Assembly: GCA_965214495.1 (NCBI GenBank)
Contig: OZ243958.1
Location: forward strand, 248,001 to 312,000
Length of the DNA stretch: 64,000 nt
Origin: JANQOH01 sp965214495
Lineage (GTDB): Bacteria; Pseudomonadota; Alphaproteobacteria; UBA7887
Reading direction: 5' to 3'
The position numbers were made by a program, and so were the translations under genes. Positions 8,252 to 16,051 of the stretch are shown piece by piece; within the stretch, counting starts at the first letter, position 1; each line of letters opens with the position of its first letter. The notes under the pieces are model-generated. The model was not told the origin of the DNA. It saw only the letters and a list, made by a program, of their open reading frames with translations, and did no database searches.

Positions 8252-9445
8252 TTGACGAACGCACGACAATCCACGCCCGCAGCGTCGGCGCACGGTTTCC
8301 TGTCTCACGGCTTCCGCCCCTTCTTCCTGTCCGCGGCGCTGTGGGCGCCGCTCGCCATGGCGCTTTGGCTCGCGATGCTTACCGGGAGGCTCGATTTGCC
8401 GAGCGCTTTCGACCCGGTGTCCTGGCATGCCCACGAGGCGCTGTTCGGCTATCTCGGCGCGGTGCTCGCGGGGTTCCTGCTCACCGCCGTGCCGAACTGG
8501 ACGTCCCGGCCTCCGCTCGCCGGGTGGCCCCTGGCCGGCCTGCTCGCGCTCTGGGCGCTCGGCCGGATTTCGGTCGCGGCATCGGAATGGCTTGCTCCCG
8601 TGGCGGTGGCGCTGATCGACCTCTCCGGCCTCGTCGCCCTCGGTGGCTACGTGCTGCGCGAGATCGTCGCCGGCAGGAACTGGCGCAACCTCGCGGTGGT
8701 CGCCATGATCGGCGTGTTCGTCGCGGGCAACGCGTTGTTCCATCGCGAAGCCGCCGACGGTGCGTATGCGCCGTCGGGCTACGGGCTGCGCATCGGCCTT
8801 GCCGCCGCGATCATGATGATCTCGGTGATCGGCGGGCGGATCGTTCCCGCGTTCACGCGGAACTGGCTGTCGGCGCGCGGCGGCGATCGGCTTCCGGCGA
8901 AGTTCGGGCGTCTCGACGGCCTCGCCCTCGGGCTCACCCTGTTTGCGCTCGCTGCCTGGGTCGCGGTCCCCGAGGCATCGGGGTGCGGATACCTGCTTCT
9001 CGCCGCGGGCCTCGCACAGGCCGCGCGGCTCTCGCGCTGGTGCGGGCTACGGACACGCCGCGAGCCCTTGCTGTGGATCCTGCACGTGGGCTATGCGTTC
9101 GTGCCGCTCGGTGCGCTGGGCGTGGGCGCGGCGATCCTGTGGCCGGACGCCTTCCCGCCCGCCTCGGTCCGGCATCTGTGGATGGCGGGCGCGATCGGCG
9201 TCATGACACTCGCCGTGATGACCCGCGCGGCGCTCGGCCACAGCGGCCGGGTGCTGACCCCCGGGCCGGGGACGGCCGCAATCTGTCTGCTGGTCGTTGC
9301 CTCGGTGCTCGCCAGGCTCGCCGGCGGCGTACTCCCGGACCATGCGATGGCGTTGTGGACCCTCGCCGGCCTCCTGTGGTGCTGCGGCTTTGCCGGGTTT
9401 GTGCTTGCCTACGGGCGGCTGTTGATCGGCGCGGCGCAGCGGTGA
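8252..9445 (+). CDS. nnrS: NnrS family haem/copper membrane protein
   Basis: A polytopic membrane protein of about 397 residues. It opens with the NnrS hallmark HGFRPFFL (residues about 18-25), followed by around twelve hydrophobic segments with conserved motifs such as WHAHEALFGY and GGRIVPAFTRNWL. NnrS proteins bind haem and copper and protect against nitrosative stress by limiting the labile iron pool when NO is present. I chose TTG 8252 because GGGAG lies eight bases upstream and the next residues lead directly into the HGFRP motif; an ATG at 8165 would add unrelated sequence. No denitrification gene is adjacent. Confidence 0.85.
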   Translation: MTNARQSTPAASAHGFLSHGFRPFFLSAALWAPLAMALWLAMLTGRLDLPSAFDPVSWHAHEALFGYLGAVLAGFLLTAVPNWTSRPPLAGWPLAGLLALWALGRISVAASEWLAPVAVALIDLSGLVALGGYVLREIVAGRNWRNLAVVAMIGVFVAGNALFHREAADGAYAPSGYGLRIGLAAAIMMISVIGGRIVPAFTRNWLSARGGDRLPAKFGRLDGLALGLTLFALAAWVAVPEASGCGYLLLAAGLAQAARLSRWCGLRTRREPLLWILHVGYAFVPLGALGVGAAILWPDAFPPASVRHLWMAGAIGVMTLAVMTRAALGHSGRVLTPGPGTAAICLLVVASVLARLAGGVLPDHAMALWTLAGLLWCCGFAGFVLAYGRLLIGAAQR

Positions 9446-9492
9446 GCGGCGACGGCGGGGGCGTTTCGGTTCGCGCGGGATATAACCGGGCC

Positions 9493-10509
9493 ATGGCACC
9501 GCCGTCGCCGAAACCGGAAGACCTGCTTCGGGAGACCCGGAGCGGGCTGTGGTGCGCGCCGGGCGGGTTTCATATCGATCCGTCGCGCCCGGCCGAACAT
9601 GCGGTGATCACCCACGCTCACGCCGACCATGCGCGGCGCGGCCACGGCGCCGTGCTGGCAACGCCGGGGACGGTCGCGGCGATGCGGACGCGCTACGGGG
9701 CTGATTGCGCGCTCCGGCTGCAAGAGGCGCCGGAAGGGGTCGCGCTGCGGGTCGGCGAGGTGACGGTCACGCTGGCGCCGGCGGGACATATCCTGGGCAG
9801 CGCACAGGTGGTGCTCGAATGGCGCGGGTTGCGCGTCGTCGTGTCCGGCGACTACAAACGCCGGCCCGATCCCACCTGTCTGCCGTTCGAGCCGGTCCGG
9901 TGCGACCTGTTCGTGACCGAGGCGACCTTCGCCCTGCCGGTGTTCCGCCACCCCGACGCCGGCGGCGAGATCGGCAGGCTGCTCGATTCCGTGGCGCTGT
10001 TCCCGGAGCGCTGTCACCTTGTCGGTGTCTATTCGCTGGGCAAGTGCCAGCGGGTGATCGCCCTGTTGCGCCGTGCCGGCTGGGACAGGCCGCTGTGGAT
10101 TCATCCGGCGCTTGAGCCGCTTTGCGCATTATACGAGGCGCAGGGTGTGGCGTTGGGGCCGTTGCGGCGGATCGACGCCGATTTGCAAGGCGCGCTGGCG
10201 GGCGAGATCGTGCTGTGTCCGCCCGGCGCGGGCGGGGACCGGGTGCGCGGCCTTCCCGATCCCGTGATCGCGCAGGCGTCGGGGTGGATGGGGCTGCGGC
10301 GTCATACCCGGCAGCGCGGGGTCGAGTTGCCACTGGTCGTTTCCGACCACGCCGATTGGGACGAACTGACGCAGACCCTCGACGACGTCTCCGCGCCGCG
10401 CGTGTGGGTCACGCACGGTCGGGCGGATGCGCTGGCGTACCACGCCGCCGGCAGGGGGATCGAGGCGGAAGCGATACCCGCCGCCGGGCGCGGCGAAAAC
10501 GGCGCGTGA
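9493..10509 (+). CDS. Ligase-associated DNA damage response exonuclease (MBL fold)
   Basis: A 338-residue metallo-beta-lactamase/beta-CASP protein of the SNM1/Pso2-like family. The metal-binding HxHxDH motif is HAHADH at residues 41-46; further ligands are seen in PAGHILGSAQ, SGDYK and SDHADW. In ligase-associated clusters this exonuclease processes DNA ends, including crosslink damage. It is translationally coupled to the ligase, whose GTG start overlaps its stop (GTGA). An ATG at 9493 fits the family length. Confidence 0.9.
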   Translation: MAPPSPKPEDLLRETRSGLWCAPGGFHIDPSRPAEHAVITHAHADHARRGHGAVLATPGTVAAMRTRYGADCALRLQEAPEGVALRVGEVTVTLAPAGHILGSAQVVLEWRGLRVVVSGDYKRRPDPTCLPFEPVRCDLFVTEATFALPVFRHPDAGGEIGRLLDSVALFPERCHLVGVYSLGKCQRVIALLRRAGWDRPLWIHPALEPLCALYEAQGVALGPLRRIDADLQGALAGEIVLCPPGAGGDRVRGLPDPVIAQASGWMGLRRHTRQRGVELPLVVSDHADWDELTQTLDDVSAPRVWVTHGRADALAYHAAGRGIEAEAIPAAGRGENGA

Positions 10510-12086
10510 TCGCCTTCGCGCGCCTGCTCGACTCGCTCGCCGGCGCGCGGCGGCCGGACGCCGCGGCCGCGTGGCTCCGCCGCTATTTCCGCATCGCGTC
10601 CGATCCCGACCGGGGTTGGGGCGTCGCCTTGCTGGCCGGAGCCCTCGCGCCGCGCCGCCTCGCGCGCCGCGCCTTGCAGACCCTGGCGGCCGAACGGATC
10701 GACCCGACCCTGTTCGCGTTGTCGCAAGAGCATGTCGGAGACCTGGCCGAAACGCTGGCCCTGATCTGGCCGGCGCCGGCATCGCCGCCCGAACCGCCGC
10801 CCAACCTGTCGGAGGTCTTGCGCGGGCTCGACGCGGCGCCGGCGTGCCTGCCGGAACGCCTCGCCGGCTGGCTCGACCGTCTCGACGCGCCGGCGCGCCG
10901 GGCGCTGTTGCGGCTGGTCACGGGCGGGCCGCGCGCAGGTCTCCCGACGTCGGTTCTGAAACAGGCCCTGGCGGCCCATGGCGGCGTGCCGGTCGCGCGG
11001 GTCGAGGAGCTCTGGCACGGCCTCGCGCCCCCCTACGAAGACCTGTTCGCGTGGTTGGAGGGGCGCGCTGCCGCGCCGCGCATCGACGAACGGGCGGTCT
11101 TTCGTCCGTTCATGCTCGCCAACCCGCCGGCGCCGGGGGAGATCGAGGCGCTCGACCCGGCGGACTTCAGCGCCGAATGGAAGTGGGACGGGGTTCGCGT
11201 TCAGGTCGCCGGGGCGGCCCGGCGGCTCTATACGCGCGCGGGGGACGAGATCGGCGCGCGCTTCCCTGAAATTGCCGACTCGCTCGGGTTCGACGCGGTA
11301 TTGGACGGCGCGTTGTTGATCGTGCGCGACGGCGAAGCGGCGCCCTTCGAGGCGTTGCAACGGCGGCTCGGCCGCAAGACCGCGCCGCCACCGGTGCGCG
11401 AAGAGAGCCCCGCCCGCATCAGGCTATACGACATCCTGTGCCTGGACGGCGAGGATTTGCGCGGCCGGATGTTCGACGAACGGCGGGCGCGGTTGGAAGA
11501 GTGGTATGCGCAAGCCGCGCCGCCGCGCATGGATCTGTCGCCGCTGTTGCCGTTCGACGACTGGACGGCGCTGGAGCGTTTGCGCGCCGGGGCGCGAACG
11601 GCGGGGGTTGCGGGGGTGATGCTCAAGCGGCGCGACAGCGCCTACGAAGCGGGGCGGCCGCGGGGATTGTGGTTCGAATGGAAGCCGGAACCGCTGGAGG
11701 CGGGTTGCGTGCTGATGTATGCGACGCGCGCCGGTGGCGGCGGGGCGGACTACACGTTCGGCTGCTGGCGCGGCGACGCGCTGGTTCCCGTCGGCAAGGC
11801 GCGGTGCGAGTTCGACGACGCCGAGGCGGCGGCGGTCGAGCGCTGGGTGCGCGAGAACACCGTCGAGCGCTACGGTCCTGTGCGTTCGGTCACGCCGGGG
11901 CTGGTGTTCGAGGTCGCGTTCGACGCCATCGACCGTTCGACCCGGCGCAAGTCGGGCCTGGCGATGCGGCTGCCGAGCATCCGGCGTATCCGGTGGGACG
12001 CGCCGCCCGAACGCGCCGACCGGGTGGAGACGTTGCGCGCTATGCTCGATGTGGGTGACTCGCCTGTTCCACCCGTTCGCCGGTGA
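10506..12086 (+). CDS. ATP-dependent DNA ligase (LigB/LigC-like, cisplatin-type cluster)
   Basis: A 526-residue ATP-dependent ligase. An N-terminal helical domain (residues 1-190) is followed by the nucleotidyltransferase domain with the catalytic Lys at about 226 in EWKWDG (motif I), then motif IV-V features (GVMLKRRDSAYEAGRP, FEWKPEP) and an OB-fold ending near 515. It seals nicks in the repair pathway served by the adjacent exonuclease and, 4-8 kb away on the other strand, the helicase and phosphoesterase. A diverged copy of its last 61 codons lies at 18531-18722. Confidence 0.92.
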   Translation: MIAFARLLDSLAGARRPDAAAAWLRRYFRIASDPDRGWGVALLAGALAPRRLARRALQTLAAERIDPTLFALSQEHVGDLAETLALIWPAPASPPEPPPNLSEVLRGLDAAPACLPERLAGWLDRLDAPARRALLRLVTGGPRAGLPTSVLKQALAAHGGVPVARVEELWHGLAPPYEDLFAWLEGRAAAPRIDERAVFRPFMLANPPAPGEIEALDPADFSAEWKWDGVRVQVAGAARRLYTRAGDEIGARFPEIADSLGFDAVLDGALLIVRDGEAAPFEALQRRLGRKTAPPPVREESPARIRLYDILCLDGEDLRGRMFDERRARLEEWYAQAAPPRMDLSPLLPFDDWTALERLRAGARTAGVAGVMLKRRDSAYEAGRPRGLWFEWKPEPLEAGCVLMYATRAGGGGADYTFGCWRGDALVPVGKARCEFDDAEAAAVERWVRENTVERYGPVRSVTPGLVFEVAFDAIDRSTRRKSGLAMRLPSIRRIRWDAPPERADRVETLRAMLDVGDSPVPPVRR

Positions 12087-12144
12087 CCCGCACCACCCTG
12101 CGCCGTCGCTGGCGGATGATCCTGCATGGGAGGCCAGAGACGTG

Positions 12145-13320
12145 ATGAACGAAAAAGCCGGCGCCCCGATACTGTTCCTGGCGACCTGTTCCCTGACGAA
12201 GAAAAGAGGGGGAGAGTCGCGTTACGACGAGAATGCCGGGATCGTTTCCTGTGTCGGATCCAGGCTGGGAAGCCGATTGCTCGAACGGCGCGACGAGGTG
12301 CGCCGATCGATTGAAGAAAACTGCAACCTCGGTTGGCAGGGCGTTCCGCTGGCCGATCTCGAATTCAATCGAGACCTCAAGAAGGGCCCGGACTTCGGCG
12401 GACCCCGCACGGCGCGATATCTGCGGGCGATCGACCGGTATCAGGGCCGTTTCTATCAGGCTCTGGGGGAAGGCGGACGGCAGGCGCTAGGTGGGCGAAC
12501 GAACGACATGCTCATCGTCTCCGGGCTTTACGGTCTCGTGCGGCCGGCGGAGGGAATACAGCTCTATAGCTGTCCGTTGAGCGCGGAGGTTGCCGAAACC
12601 TGGGACAGGGACTCACTGCTCACCGACATTCTGTCCGCCTGTATCGAGCGGTACGGAGTCCTGAGGATATTCGACCTGGTTGCGATCGATGCGTATAGGA
12701 GGCTCATCGATTGGCAGAGAATCGCGGACTCCGGCACCGATGTCCTGCATTGTTTCGACGCCATGGCGTCGGGTGAAAGCGCTCTCACGTCATTGGGAAT
12801 GTTCCTCGCGTCCGATCTGCTCGACAGCACGGAAGACAGCCTCATCCGCTTGAAGGATGGAGACCGCATCGGGAACGTCATGTTCCACTCGCACGCGGAA
12901 TCGCCCGCAGGCTTTCCGAATGAGTTGGCCGAGCTGATGGCGGCCCGGAATGAGAGCCGCATCTTCCAGCCTCGACATCCCGGCGAGAATGTGCGTGAGA
13001 TCGTCCGAGGCGGCAATCCAGACTCGCCACCGGACACGGCGCAGCGCGGGGGAGGTTCATGGAAGTTCACGCTTGGGAAGCGACTCCAGAATGACCTGAG
13101 AAAATCGGGGCAATATATGGAACGGACGGTCCGGGCGATCGTGAAAATTTGTGAAAACCCGATGTCGCCCCAGGGCAACACCGTCAAGCCTCTGCGTTAC
13201 CAGCTTCAGGGAATGTGGAGGTATAGAATCGGCGATTCCCGGCTTATCTGCCAACCGGATACCGAGAAACAAGTCGTCCACTTCCTGGGCCTCAGGCCGA
13301 GGGGCGAAGCATACGACTAG
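12145..13320 (+). CDS. YaaA-like domain fused to a RelE/ParE-like toxin domain
   Basis: A 391-residue protein with two parts. Residues 1-220 resemble the YaaA family (PF03883, peroxide-stress DNA-binding protein): ILFLATCSLTKKR at the start, RYLRAIDRYQGRFYQAL, and the strong signature LIVSGLYGLVRPAEGIQLY. Residues about 300-391 look like a RelE/ParE toxin: KRLQNDLRKSGQ, a helical segment ending KICENP, then VKPLRYQLQGMWRYRIGDSRLIC and a final R-x3-Y. Family knowledge suggests DNA binding or iron/peroxide protection for the first part and RNase or gyrase-poison activity for the second; the fusion's role is unknown. There is no obvious antitoxin of its own, although a Phd-type antitoxin begins 133 bp downstream. 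Codon use is less GC-biased than the neighbouring ligase, consistent with transfer. Confidence 0.7.
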   Translation: MNEKAGAPILFLATCSLTKKRGGESRYDENAGIVSCVGSRLGSRLLERRDEVRRSIEENCNLGWQGVPLADLEFNRDLKKGPDFGGPRTARYLRAIDRYQGRFYQALGEGGRQALGGRTNDMLIVSGLYGLVRPAEGIQLYSCPLSAEVAETWDRDSLLTDILSACIERYGVLRIFDLVAIDAYRRLIDWQRIADSGTDVLHCFDAMASGESALTSLGMFLASDLLDSTEDSLIRLKDGDRIGNVMFHSHAESPAGFPNELAELMAARNESRIFQPRHPGENVREIVRGGNPDSPPDTAQRGGGSWKFTLGKRLQNDLRKSGQYMERTVRAIVKICENPMSPQGNTVKPLRYQLQGMWRYRIGDSRLICQPDTEKQVVHFLGLRPRGEAYD

Positions 13321-13452
13321 TTTGACGAGCGTCGGAAGCCTCGTTTTGCGTTTCGGTTGGCGACGACTCACCGCACGGTCGGCGTCGCGGCGGCGACACA
13401 TTCCCGAAACCGCGGATTGACAAGGTAGCGACCCGTCGCTACCTTGCAGCAC

Positions 13453-13746
13453 ATGAGATCGGTCGGAATCAAGAGACTGAATAGCCGGTTGAGCGAATAT
13501 GTCCGGCTTGCGGCGTCGGGCGAAACGATCCTGGTGACGGACCGTGACAGGGTGGTGGCCGAGCTCGGTCCTCTCAGGGAGAACCGTAGCCCGGTCGTCG
13601 CTGACGCGTTCCTGGCGGACGCGGTGCGGTCCGGCGTATTGACGCCGCCGACGCTGGCTGCCTCCGGGCCGCCGCCGGTCCCGGCGCCGATCGCCCGGCT
13701 GGACGAGGTTCTCGGCGAACTGGACGAGACACGACGCGACCGGTGA
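13453..13746 (+). CDS. Phd/YefM-family antitoxin
   Basis: A 97-residue protein with the typical Phd/YefM N-terminus: RSVGIKRLNSRLSEY, a short helix, then GETILVTDRDRVVAELGPL, the DNA-binding dimer fold. The Pro/Ala-rich C-terminal part would wrap the toxin. Its stop overlaps the GTG of the PIN-domain gene (GTGA), the standard arrangement. It represses its own promoter in characterised members. A decayed copy lies at 27591-27840. Confidence 0.85.
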   Translation: MRSVGIKRLNSRLSEYVRLAASGETILVTDRDRVVAELGPLRENRSPVVADAFLADAVRSGVLTPPTLAASGPPPVPAPIARLDEVLGELDETRRDR

Positions 13747-14144
13747 TCTACCTCGACACGTCCGTGGCGCTTGCCCATCTCCTGGTCGAAGATCGCCGCC
13801 CTCCGGTCGCGCTCTGGCGCGAGACCCTGGTTTCGAGCCGACTGCTGGAATACGAACTATGGACGTCGCTGCACGCGCGCGGGCTCGCCGAGTCACATGG
13901 GGATGCGGCCCGCTGGCTGATCGGGCGGATCGCGATACTGGAGCTTGCGCCGCCGGTGCTCGCACGGGCGCTGGACGCATTTCCCGGCCGGGCGCCGTTG
14001 CGAACGCTCGATGCCCTGCATCTGGCGTCGTGCGCGTATTTGGTCGATCACGGTCAATCGATCGCTCTCGCCAGCTACGACCGGCGGATGACCGCCGTTG
14101 CCCGCGCCATGGATGTTCCTCTCTTCGAACTGGAAGCGTCGTGA
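13743..14144 (+). CDS. VapC-family PIN-domain ribonuclease toxin
   Basis: A 133-residue PIN-domain protein. The acidic active-site residues are visible: D5 in YLDTS, the Glu in LEYELWTS, the Asp in RTLDALHLAS and the Asp in ASYDRRM. VapC toxins cleave tRNA or rRNA. It pairs with the upstream Phd-type antitoxin rather than a classical VapB. It ends 244 bp before the convergent znuB gene; nothing further is seen in that gap. Confidence 0.88.
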   Translation: MIYLDTSVALAHLLVEDRRPPVALWRETLVSSRLLEYELWTSLHARGLAESHGDAARWLIGRIAILELAPPVLARALDAFPGRAPLRTLDALHLASCAYLVDHGQSIALASYDRRMTAVARAMDVPLFELEAS

Positions 14145-14388
14145 GCCGCATGAGTTCGCGAGGGCCGATCGCGGGGCGCGCCAACCGGACGATCGGCATT
14201 CTTGAGGAGAGGGCGGTCGCCTCCGGTGCGCCGTCGTCGAAGCCTGTCGGCAATCGGCGGGAATAAAGGTTGGCAGCGCCGGACGCGTCGCCAACCCCGT
14301 GCCTGGCCGAAGGCGTGAGAGGAAGGCGAACGCTTCCGGCGCTGCCGCGCCCGGTGCAGCGGTGGAGCGCGCCCGCGAAGCGGCGCCG

Positions 14389-15147
14389 CTAACCCCGCCC
14401 GCCCGCGCCGCTGAAGAGGAGCCGGGTCGCTACCGCCGAAATGGCGAAGCAGACTACGAGGAACGGGCCGGCCGGCAGGTCGGCGACGGTTGCGATCGCG
14501 ATCGCCGCTGCCACCGCCGCCGCGCCGCTCCCCAGCGCGCGCCAGAGCACGTAACCCGTGCCGCTGCGGGCGGCGAGGGCAGGCAGGATGAGGCTTGCGA
14601 ACACCATATACACGCCGATGAGCTGGACCGATGCCGTGATCGCGAGCGCGAACAGGATGAAGAAGCCGGCGCCCGCGCGCAGGCGCGGGAGGGCGAGCCA
14701 AAGGACGGCGACAACCGCATATACCGGCAGGAACGACGCGATATCGGTCCAGGTGACGAACAGTATCTGGCCCGAGAGCACGTGCCGAAGCTCCTCGCCG
14801 CCATGAGGCTCGTCGGCGAGCACGAGCAACGCTGCCGAGGCCGCGAGGATGAAGCTGCTGCCGATCACCGCTTCCTGCTCGTCCGGCGTCTTGCGCTCGA
14901 TCCAGCGGAAGAACAGTGCGACGCCGATGCCGGCGGCGAAGGACGCGAGCTGGCGGATCGACCAGGACGGCTCCTCGAGCCACAGGCCGAGCAGGATCAG
15001 CACCAGCCCCACCACCTGCGCCATCGCCAGATCGATGAACACGATGCCCCGCCTCAGGACCTCGATCCCGAGCGGTGCGTGGATCACCGTGACGATCAGC
15101 CCGACGAAAAAGGCGGGCGCAACGATATCGAGAAGGTCAAGGTCGAT
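14389..15147 (-). CDS. znuB: Zinc/manganese ABC transporter permease, apparent ATC start
   Basis: A permease of about 252 residues of the ABC-3 family (PF00950), with eight or so membrane segments beginning IVAPAFFVGLIVTVIHAPLG and the family signature RRGIVFIDLAMAQ. It imports Zn or Mn with the adjacent binding protein. The start is odd: the frame is closed by a TGA inside znuA, and the only conventional codon is GTG 15087, which would remove most of helix 1. An ATC at 15147 lies six bases after a perfect GGAGGAGG and keeps helix 1 whole, so ATC is my preferred start; it overlaps the znuA stop by 11 bases. No ATPase gene (znuC) is present in the operon. Confidence 0.8.
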   Translation of the reverse strand: MDLDLLDIVAPAFFVGLIVTVIHAPLGIEVLRRGIVFIDLAMAQVVGLVLILLGLWLEEPSWSIRQLASFAAGIGVALFFRWIERKTPDEQEAVIGSSFILAASAALLVLADEPHGGEELRHVLSGQILFVTWTDIASFLPVYAVVAVLWLALPRLRAGAGFFILFALAITASVQLIGVYMVFASLILPALAARSGTGYVLWRALGSGAAAVAAAIAIATVADLPAGPFLVVCFAISAVATRLLFSGAGGRG

Positions 15148-16042
15148 CGCGGGCCTCCTCCAGCAGCGTCAGCGTGACGTCGAACAGGGAGAAAAGATCG
15201 TCGACTCCGGGGCGCCCGCCGACCGTGGACGGCAGCTCGACGACCGGGATGCCGGTGCGCTCCGAGAGCCAGTCCGGCGCATCGTCCGTCTCGTAAGGGG
15301 CGAGCATGATCGCTTTGACGCCGGCGCCCTCCACCTGTTCGATGACGCGCTGCAGATGGGATGCGGTCGGCGGGATGCCGGAAACCCGCTCGAGCACCGC
15401 GACCCGCTCGAGCCCCGACCAGTTCAGGAAATACATCCACGCCCGATGGTAAACGACGACTTTCATTCCTTCGAGCGCGGCGAGGCGTTCGGCCCAACCG
15501 TCCATGGCCTCGCTCCAGCGGGCGCGAAACGACTCGAGCCGGCTGCGATAGGCGTCTGCATTGGCCGGGTCGACCGCCGCCAGCCGCTCGGCCACGACGC
15601 CGGCGAGAATGGCGATGTTTCGCGGATCCAGATGGACATGCGGATTGCCGCTTGGGTGAATGTCTCCCAGGCTGCGGTCGATGACCTCCGGGCGGCCGAG
15701 CAGCGTGACGTGGTCCGCGGCCATGATGTGGCCGGGCTGTCCGGGCTGGACGCCGCGCGGCGCGCCGCGCTGCATCAGCACCGGCAGCCAGCCGACCTCG
15801 AGCTCGGCCCCTGAGCAGAACAGGAGGTCGGCGCGGCGTACCTGCGCGATCAGGCTGGGGCGGGCGCGGATATAGTGGGGATCCTGGCGGCCGTGGGTGG
15901 CGGAGAAGGCGGCGACGTCGCCGCCGCCGATCTCCTCCGCGAGCGCCGCCCATTCCGGCTCGCAGGCGAAGACGCGCGTCTCCGCCGCGGCCGGCGCCGC
16001 CAACACGGCTGCGGCGGCGAGCGCCGTGAGCGTTCCCTTCAT
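15137..16042 (-). CDS. znuA: Zinc ABC transporter substrate-binding protein
   Basis: A 301-residue periplasmic binding protein (ZnuA/TroA family, PF01297). It has a signal peptide cleaved near AAA-ET, the first metal His region THGRQDPHYIRARPSL, the second NPHVHLDP, and a C-terminal MLAPYETDD region. The long His/Asp loop found in many ZnuA proteins is absent, but the upstream porin has one. It would deliver zinc to the permease encoded next (overlapping by 11 bases). It starts 10 bp after the porin gene, so the order on this strand is His-rich peptide, porin, znuA, znuB. Confidence 0.9.
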   Translation of the reverse strand: MKGTLTALAAAAVLAAPAAAETRVFACEPEWAALAEEIGGGDVAAFSATHGRQDPHYIRARPSLIAQVRRADLLFCSGAELEVGWLPVLMQRGAPRGVQPGQPGHIMAADHVTLLGRPEVIDRSLGDIHPSGNPHVHLDPRNIAILAGVVAERLAAVDPANADAYRSRLESFRARWSEAMDGWAERLAALEGMKVVVYHRAWMYFLNWSGLERVAVLERVSGIPPTASHLQRVIEQVEGAGVKAIMLAPYETDDAPDWLSERTGIPVVELPSTVGGRPGVDDLFSLFDVTLTLLEEARDRP

Positions 16043-16051
16043 CGCCGCACC

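Noticed and set aside
7842..8255. 137-codon plus-strand frame overlapping the nnrS start
   Set aside because: Starts inside the duplicated helicase upstream DNA, has no credible ribosome-binding site and has a low-complexity Arg/Cys-rich product.
14299..15177. Plus-strand frame opposite znuB
   Set aside because: Highly charged Arg/Glu/Asp composition is the mirror of membrane protein codons; znuB has clear family motifs.
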